A DNA stretch of 64,000 nt from Deltaproteobacteria bacterium. GTDB taxonomy: Bacteria > Myxococcota > B64-G9. A program made the position numbers and the translations under genes. The notes beneath the pieces are model-generated. The model was not told where the DNA came from and ran no database searches. It saw nothing but the letters and a program-made list of their open reading frames with translations. Location: the NCBI GenBank assembly GCA_019307065.1, contig JAFDKH010000006.1:42881-106880 (forward strand). The letters run 5' to 3'. This document shows, piece by piece, positions 59,745-64,000 of this stretch; the first letter of the stretch is position 1, and each line of letters starts with the position of its first letter.

Positions 59745-60995
59745 ATGGGTACGACAGCAATGAAGACAACCTGCTTGCCTGCAATTATTCGAATATTTGT
59801 CGTTGTTCTCTTGGCTACAGGGGTCAGCGCGAGCAGTGCCGCCCGCGGCCTGGGAATCAAGGCCGGTGAAGGCCGCCTGCACCCGTCTCTCGATCTAGAC
59901 CTGGTCTACGATACCAACCCCAGTTACGCTTCGGAGGATGTTTTTTCTGATCTGGTGCTTAGAATCCGCCCGGGTATCGCCTTGAGTTTCCCCTCAGAGG
60001 TTGTCGAATTCGAACTCGAGGGCAAGGTCGGCTACGATTACTTCTTCGGGATCGACAAAAAAAATAATCTGAGCTCGGTCGCCGGCGAGGCCGATATGCG
60101 CCTCGGCTTCAATCCCAAGGGCCAGGTCAGCTTCTTCATCGAAGACACATTCTCGCGCAGCAGCGACCCGCGCTACGGGGCTGTCTCCGGCAGATTCGAT
60201 CGAACAAATAACGAGGCCAAGGCCCATTTGCAGATCAAACCGGGCGGCGGGGCGCTGATGTTCGATCTGGCCTACGGGTTCTTTATCGACTGGTTTGACG
60301 ACTCTGGCTCGAATAGCACGGCCCTTTCCAACTATGGCCACCGGGCCTATTTTTCGGGCAAATGGAAGTTCCTGCCCAAGACGGCCGTGACGGTTGATTT
60401 CGATGCCGACATCAGACGCTATCCAAATTCCTACACTGGCGGCGCTAAAAACTCGGATGTCAACGCCATTCGCGCCACGGTCGGTATGCTGGGACAGATT
60501 TCGCCCAGCATCGCCATCACGATCAAGGCCGGCTACGGTGATACTTTGCTGCCGTCCGATAACACCGGCTCGGATTATCGTTCGGCAATCGGCCAGGCCG
60601 AAATGACCTTCAAGTCGGGCACGACCTTCATTCAGTTCGGCTATTCGCGTAATTTCCAGCCGGTGGTGATGTTCAGTTATTTCGGGCAAGACCGGGTCTA
60701 TGCCCGCTTGCGTCAGCAGATTGCCGGTAAATTTACTTTGGCACTTGATGCAAGCTATGATTATTTGGCCTACGGCGATGATGTGACCGGCGACCAACAA
60801 GACGGTCGCACCGATCATTTCGTCTCGGGCGGGCTGTCTTTCGACTATCACATCATCGACTGGATCGAAGTCGGACTGGCCTACGACATCCAGGCCCGCA
60901 TCTCCGGCTGGCAACAGGTGACGGCTCCGGGCGGCTCACAAGATGTCGACTACAACAAGCACATGTTCACTTTGCACATCGGCGTAGACTACTAG
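59745..60995 (+). CDS. Outer-membrane beta-barrel protein, candidate polysaccharide secretin/porin
   Basis: Signal peptide; alternating amphipathic strands, C-terminal FTLHIGVDY; immediately upstream of OPX gene. Confidence 0.8.
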   Translation: MGTTAMKTTCLPAIIRIFVVVLLATGVSASSAARGLGIKAGEGRLHPSLDLDLVYDTNPSYASEDVFSDLVLRIRPGIALSFPSEVVEFELEGKVGYDYFFGIDKKNNLSSVAGEADMRLGFNPKGQVSFFIEDTFSRSSDPRYGAVSGRFDRTNNEAKAHLQIKPGGGALMFDLAYGFFIDWFDDSGSNSTALSNYGHRAYFSGKWKFLPKTAVTVDFDADIRRYPNSYTGGAKNSDVNAIRATVGMLGQISPSIAITIKAGYGDTLLPSDNTGSDYRSAIGQAEMTFKSGTTFIQFGYSRNFQPVVMFSYFGQDRVYARLRQQIAGKFTLALDASYDYLAYGDDVTGDQQDGRTDHFVSGGLSFDYHIIDWIEVGLAYDIQARISGWQQVTAPGGSQDVDYNKHMFTLHIGVDY

Positions 60996-61044
60996 GCCAA
61001 TACGACCTAATATAGCCATGCTATGAATTGAGGCAGGTGGAATC

Positions 61045-61638
61045 ATGCTAAAGTCAATAGTTGCCTTCATGATTCTGGCCATGGCTGTTACGAGCTGTTG
61101 GCGAAGAACCCCTGAAACTCCCGAAGTGAAAGCCCACGCCTATATTCCGGCTTCGACTCTCGGGCCGGGCGACGTGTTCGAGGTGAAAGTCTACGACGAG
61201 AAGGAACTCAGCGGCGTCTACCGCGTTTCTTCGGCCGGGACAATAAGCTTTCCCCTGATCGGCAAGCTGCAAGTCGACGGGATGACCAGCATCGCCGCCG
61301 CCGACTTGATCCAGGATCAACTAGGCAAGAAGTACATCAGAAACCCGCAAGTCAGTATTCTGATCAAGGAGTACAACTCGAAAAAAGTCTCAGTTTTCGG
61401 ACAAGTCAACAAACCGGGGACCTTTCAATATGAAGATCGCATGTCCGTCATAAAAGCGGTCAGCATGGCCGGCGGGTTTACCAAAACAGCAGCCAAAGAC
61501 GACACCTATGTAACCCGTCTGGTCGAAGGCGACGAAAAAAAATACCGGGTTCCGGTCGAATCGATTGCCAAGGCCGAGGCCAAGAACTTCATGCTCGAGC
61601 CGGGCGACATCATTTATGTCCCTGAAAGCATCTGGTAA
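61045..61638 (+). CDS. Polysaccharide export (Wza/OPX-family) lipoprotein, short form
   Basis: LGPGDVFEVKVYDEKELSGVYRVSSAGTISFPLIGKLQVDGMT; VSVFGQVNKPGTFQYEDRMSVIKAVSMAGGFT; PGDIIYVPES. Confidence 0.92.
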   Translation: MLKSIVAFMILAMAVTSCWRRTPETPEVKAHAYIPASTLGPGDVFEVKVYDEKELSGVYRVSSAGTISFPLIGKLQVDGMTSIAAADLIQDQLGKKYIRNPQVSILIKEYNSKKVSVFGQVNKPGTFQYEDRMSVIKAVSMAGGFTKTAAKDDTYVTRLVEGDEKKYRVPVESIAKAEAKNFMLEPGDIIYVPESIW

Positions 61639-62743
61639 GCTGGTTGCACTCTCGCGGCCCAGCCTGGGGCCGGAAGAAGAGCAAGCCGTAATACGTGTAT
61701 TAAGATCCGGGCGCCTGGTGGCCGGCCCCGAAGGCGAAGCCTTCGAAGACGAGTTCGCCGGGTTGACCGGCAGTCGCTATGCAATCGCGGTCTCATCGGG
61801 AACCACGGCCCTTTTCTTGGCCTTGCTGGCCCTGGATATCGGTTCGGGTGATCAAGTAGTCGTTCCGGCCTACTCGTTCATTGCGACGGCCAATGCGGCT
61901 AAAACCGCCGGAGCCGAGGTGGTCCTGGCTGATGTAGAGTTGAGTTCGATGAATCTGGACCCGGCCTCGCTGGCCAGAGCTATAAACTCGCAGACAGCCG
62001 TCGTAATGCCCGTTCACCAGTTCGGATTGCCGGCCAACTTAGAAGCCATTGCTCAAGTCGCGGCCCAAGCCGATCTGGTCGAAGATGCAGCTTGTGCAGC
62101 CGGAGCTCAGATTAAAAGCCAGCCGATCGGCCGGCCGCATGGGCGCCTGGCTTGTTTTTCATTTCACCCCAGGAAAGTAGTCACTACCGGCGAGGGCGGA
62201 ATGATAACTACTAACGATGAGTTATTAGCTGAACGTTTGCGCGCCCTGAGACAACACGGCTTCAGCCACGAGCGAGCCGAGCTGCCGGGCTTCAACTTCC
62301 GCTTGAGTGAGATAGCCGCAGCCCAGGGACGGGTGCAGCTTGAGCGCTTACCTGATTTACTGAGTAAGAGAAAATCGGTCGCCCGGCAGTACCAGGAGTG
62401 CCTGGCTGGCCTCGATTGGCTGGGGCTCCCGCCTGATGAAAACGACGAGCGGCACACCTTCCAGTCGTATGTGGTCCGGCTCAAGAGCGGTGCGCCCGGG
62501 ACGCGCGAGCAATTCATGACTCACCTGAAAGATACGAAAATCGAGTGCCAGGCAGGTGTTGTTCCCATTCATCAACATCCGGCTTATAGCCGGAATGCCC
62601 ATATGCCGTTGCCGGTGTCCGAGCAACTCGGCCGGACGGCCCTTTTCCTGCCGATGCACGCCGAGCTCAGCCAGGCGGAGGTTGAGCGGGTCTGTACGGC
62701 GGCTTTGCAGTTCGGGCGCAAAGAAATTCCAGCTAAATGTTGA
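61616..62743 (+). CDS. DegT/DnrJ/EryC1/StrS-family aminotransferase
   Basis: AVSSGTTALFLALLAL; VVPAYSFIATANA; EDAACAAGA; CFSFHPRKVVTTGEGGMI (PLP Lys). Confidence 0.93.
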   Translation: MSLKASGKLVALSRPSLGPEEEQAVIRVLRSGRLVAGPEGEAFEDEFAGLTGSRYAIAVSSGTTALFLALLALDIGSGDQVVVPAYSFIATANAAKTAGAEVVLADVELSSMNLDPASLARAINSQTAVVMPVHQFGLPANLEAIAQVAAQADLVEDAACAAGAQIKSQPIGRPHGRLACFSFHPRKVVTTGEGGMITTNDELLAERLRALRQHGFSHERAELPGFNFRLSEIAAAQGRVQLERLPDLLSKRKSVARQYQECLAGLDWLGLPPDENDERHTFQSYVVRLKSGAPGTREQFMTHLKDTKIECQAGVVPIHQHPAYSRNAHMPLPVSEQLGRTALFLPMHAELSQAEVERVCTAALQFGRKEIPAKC

Positions 62744-62774
62744 CCGGGCAGCTTTGGTCCAATAGTTTCAGAAT

Positions 62775-63812
62775 ATGACCTATCTCGAAAAAGAAATCAG
62801 ATCGCAACCAGAAGTAGTTGAGAAACTGCTCAGGCTGGAAGCAAAAAACATTTTAAAGATTGCCGACTCGCTCAAGCGAGCCGATATCCAGACCGTCTTC
62901 GTTGTCGCCAGAGGATCGTCCGATAACGCCGGGCTGTACGGCAAGTACTTGTTTGGTTCGAGAAACCGGTTGGTGACCACCCTGGCGACACCATCATTGT
63001 TTACATTGTACAAACGCCCGCCCAACCTGAAAGGATGCTTGATCCTGGCCATCTCGCAGTCGGGGGCCTCTGACGATCTCTGTCAGGTAGTTGCCGAAGG
63101 CAAGCGCCAGGGCAGCCGCGCAGTGGTTATTACCAACACGATTAAGAGCCCGCTGGCCGGGCTGGCCGATGATGTCATTTCACTGCATGCCGGGCCCGAA
63201 CGCAGCGTGGCCGCGACCAAGACCTACACCGCCCAACTGATGGCCCTGGCCATGTTGAGTGCCGGCTTGAGCGGACGCGCTCGGGATCAAGACGCCTTGC
63301 AAAAAGTAGTCGAGTTCCAAAGGCAGGCGCTAAAAGATTCTGCGGCGATTTCCGCAATGGCCCAGCGCTATCGCTACATGGAAAGATTGGCCGTCATCGG
63401 CCGTGGTTACAATTATGCGACTGCTTTCGAGCTGTCGTTGAAACTCAAGGAACTCGCCTACCTGACAGCCGAGCCGTCTTCGAGCGCCGATTTTCGGCAC
63501 GGACCGATTGCGATCGTCGAACAAGGCTACCCGGTCTTGTTGATTGCTCCTAAAGGCAAGACCCTGGCCGATATGCGTCAGCTGGTCGAATCTCTCGAGG
63601 CTCGTAGAGCCGAGCTGCTGATTATTTCGGACGACCGCAAGATACTGTCCCGGGCTCGAACGGGGCTGCCGATAAAACCAGGCCTGCCGGAATGGCTCAG
63701 CCCGCTAGTCAGCGTGATACCCGGCCAGCTCTTTTCCATGTACTTAGCGGCCGCCCGCGATTGTCCCCTGGATAAGCCTCGCGGCCTGTCCAAGGTGACC
63801 AGCACCAAGTAA
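62775..63812 (+). CDS. SIS-domain protein (GlmS isomerase-domain-like, no glutaminase domain)
   Basis: VVARGSSDNAGLYGKYLF; ISQSGASDDLCQVVAEGK; GRGYNYATAFELSLKLKELAYLTAEPSSSADFRHGPIAIVE. Confidence 0.9.
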   Translation: MTYLEKEIRSQPEVVEKLLRLEAKNILKIADSLKRADIQTVFVVARGSSDNAGLYGKYLFGSRNRLVTTLATPSLFTLYKRPPNLKGCLILAISQSGASDDLCQVVAEGKRQGSRAVVITNTIKSPLAGLADDVISLHAGPERSVAATKTYTAQLMALAMLSAGLSGRARDQDALQKVVEFQRQALKDSAAISAMAQRYRYMERLAVIGRGYNYATAFELSLKLKELAYLTAEPSSSADFRHGPIAIVEQGYPVLLIAPKGKTLADMRQLVESLEARRAELLIISDDRKILSRARTGLPIKPGLPEWLSPLVSVIPGQLFSMYLAAARDCPLDKPRGLSKVTSTK

Positions 63813-63831
63813 CATAACCGGGGTCAGACAC

Positions 63832-63887
63832 CCCCACTTGACACTTAATATTTTGAAAAGGAATGATAGCACAAGTGTCAAGTGGGG
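63832..63887. repeat. 15-bp perfect inverted repeat (CCCCACTTGACACTT / AAGTGTCAAGTGGGG)
   Basis: Arms 63832-63846 and 63873-63887, 26-nt loop. Confidence 0.8.
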
Positions 63888-63906
63888 ATTCCGCTGCAAA
63901 ACCCCT

Positions 63907-64000
63907 TTACTTGCGAGCGGCTCGTTTTGCCCGCGGGGGTGGCACACGAGCACGAATCAAGTGAAGTTCCCCGCGTTTGAGAAGTTCCCATTGCACCTCC
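63907..64000 (-). CDS. Possible C-terminal end of a CDS running off the window
   Basis: Open minus frame ...EVQWELLKRGELHLIRARVPPPRAKRAARK*; too short to identify. Confidence 0.3.
   Translation of the reverse strand, partial: EVQWELLKRGELHLIRARVPPPRAKRAARK

Noticed and set aside
59994-60914. 306-aa minus-strand ORF
   Set aside because: Antisense to the beta-barrel gene; low-complexity translation without motifs or RBS

Overview
This 64 kb window is protein-dense (about 45 supported CDS) and probably comes from an anaerobic, 'deltaproteobacterial'-type lineage (Myxococcota/Bdellovibrionota-like). That placement is inferred from gene content and was not computed. I saw no rRNA, convincing tRNA, CRISPR array, prophage or intact transposase. 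The main blocks are: (i) 0-33 kb, rich in secreted/lipoprotein genes (VWA/choice-of-anchor-D, MEMO-AMMECR1 fusion, M23, FG-GAP, FGE/SUMF1, a ~21-repeat beta-propeller protein, TIG-lipase, FadL-like porin, Cys-rich proteins), with a small accessory insert at 20.9-23.0 kb (DUF4143 ATPase plus HigBA) that seems to have truncated an FGE gene; (ii) 26.8-31.2 kb, an AraM/EgsA-type sn-glycerol-1-phosphate dehydrogenase next to a 60-aa single-histone-fold protein, then DedA, a histidine kinase and a CDP-alcohol phosphatidyltransferase; (iii) 33.3-39.4 kb, a minus-strand 2-oxoacid:ferredoxin oxidoreductase operon continuous with NuoE/NuoF/NuoG-N-like subunits; (iv) 39.8-54.3 kb, MglB-MglA followed by a Glt-like envelope machine (TPR proteins, TolQ, two ExbD, FHA + AgmX/PglI-type protein); (v) 54.5-63.8 kb, a cNMP-binding protein, a large FG-GAP/Ig-like protein, and a polysaccharide export set (beta-barrel, short OPX protein, DegT aminotransferase, SIS protein) behind a consensus CRP-site/sigma70 promoter. 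The strongest leads are the putative bacterial histone beside G1P dehydrogenase, the fused Por-Nuo operon, and the MglBA/Glt-like locus.
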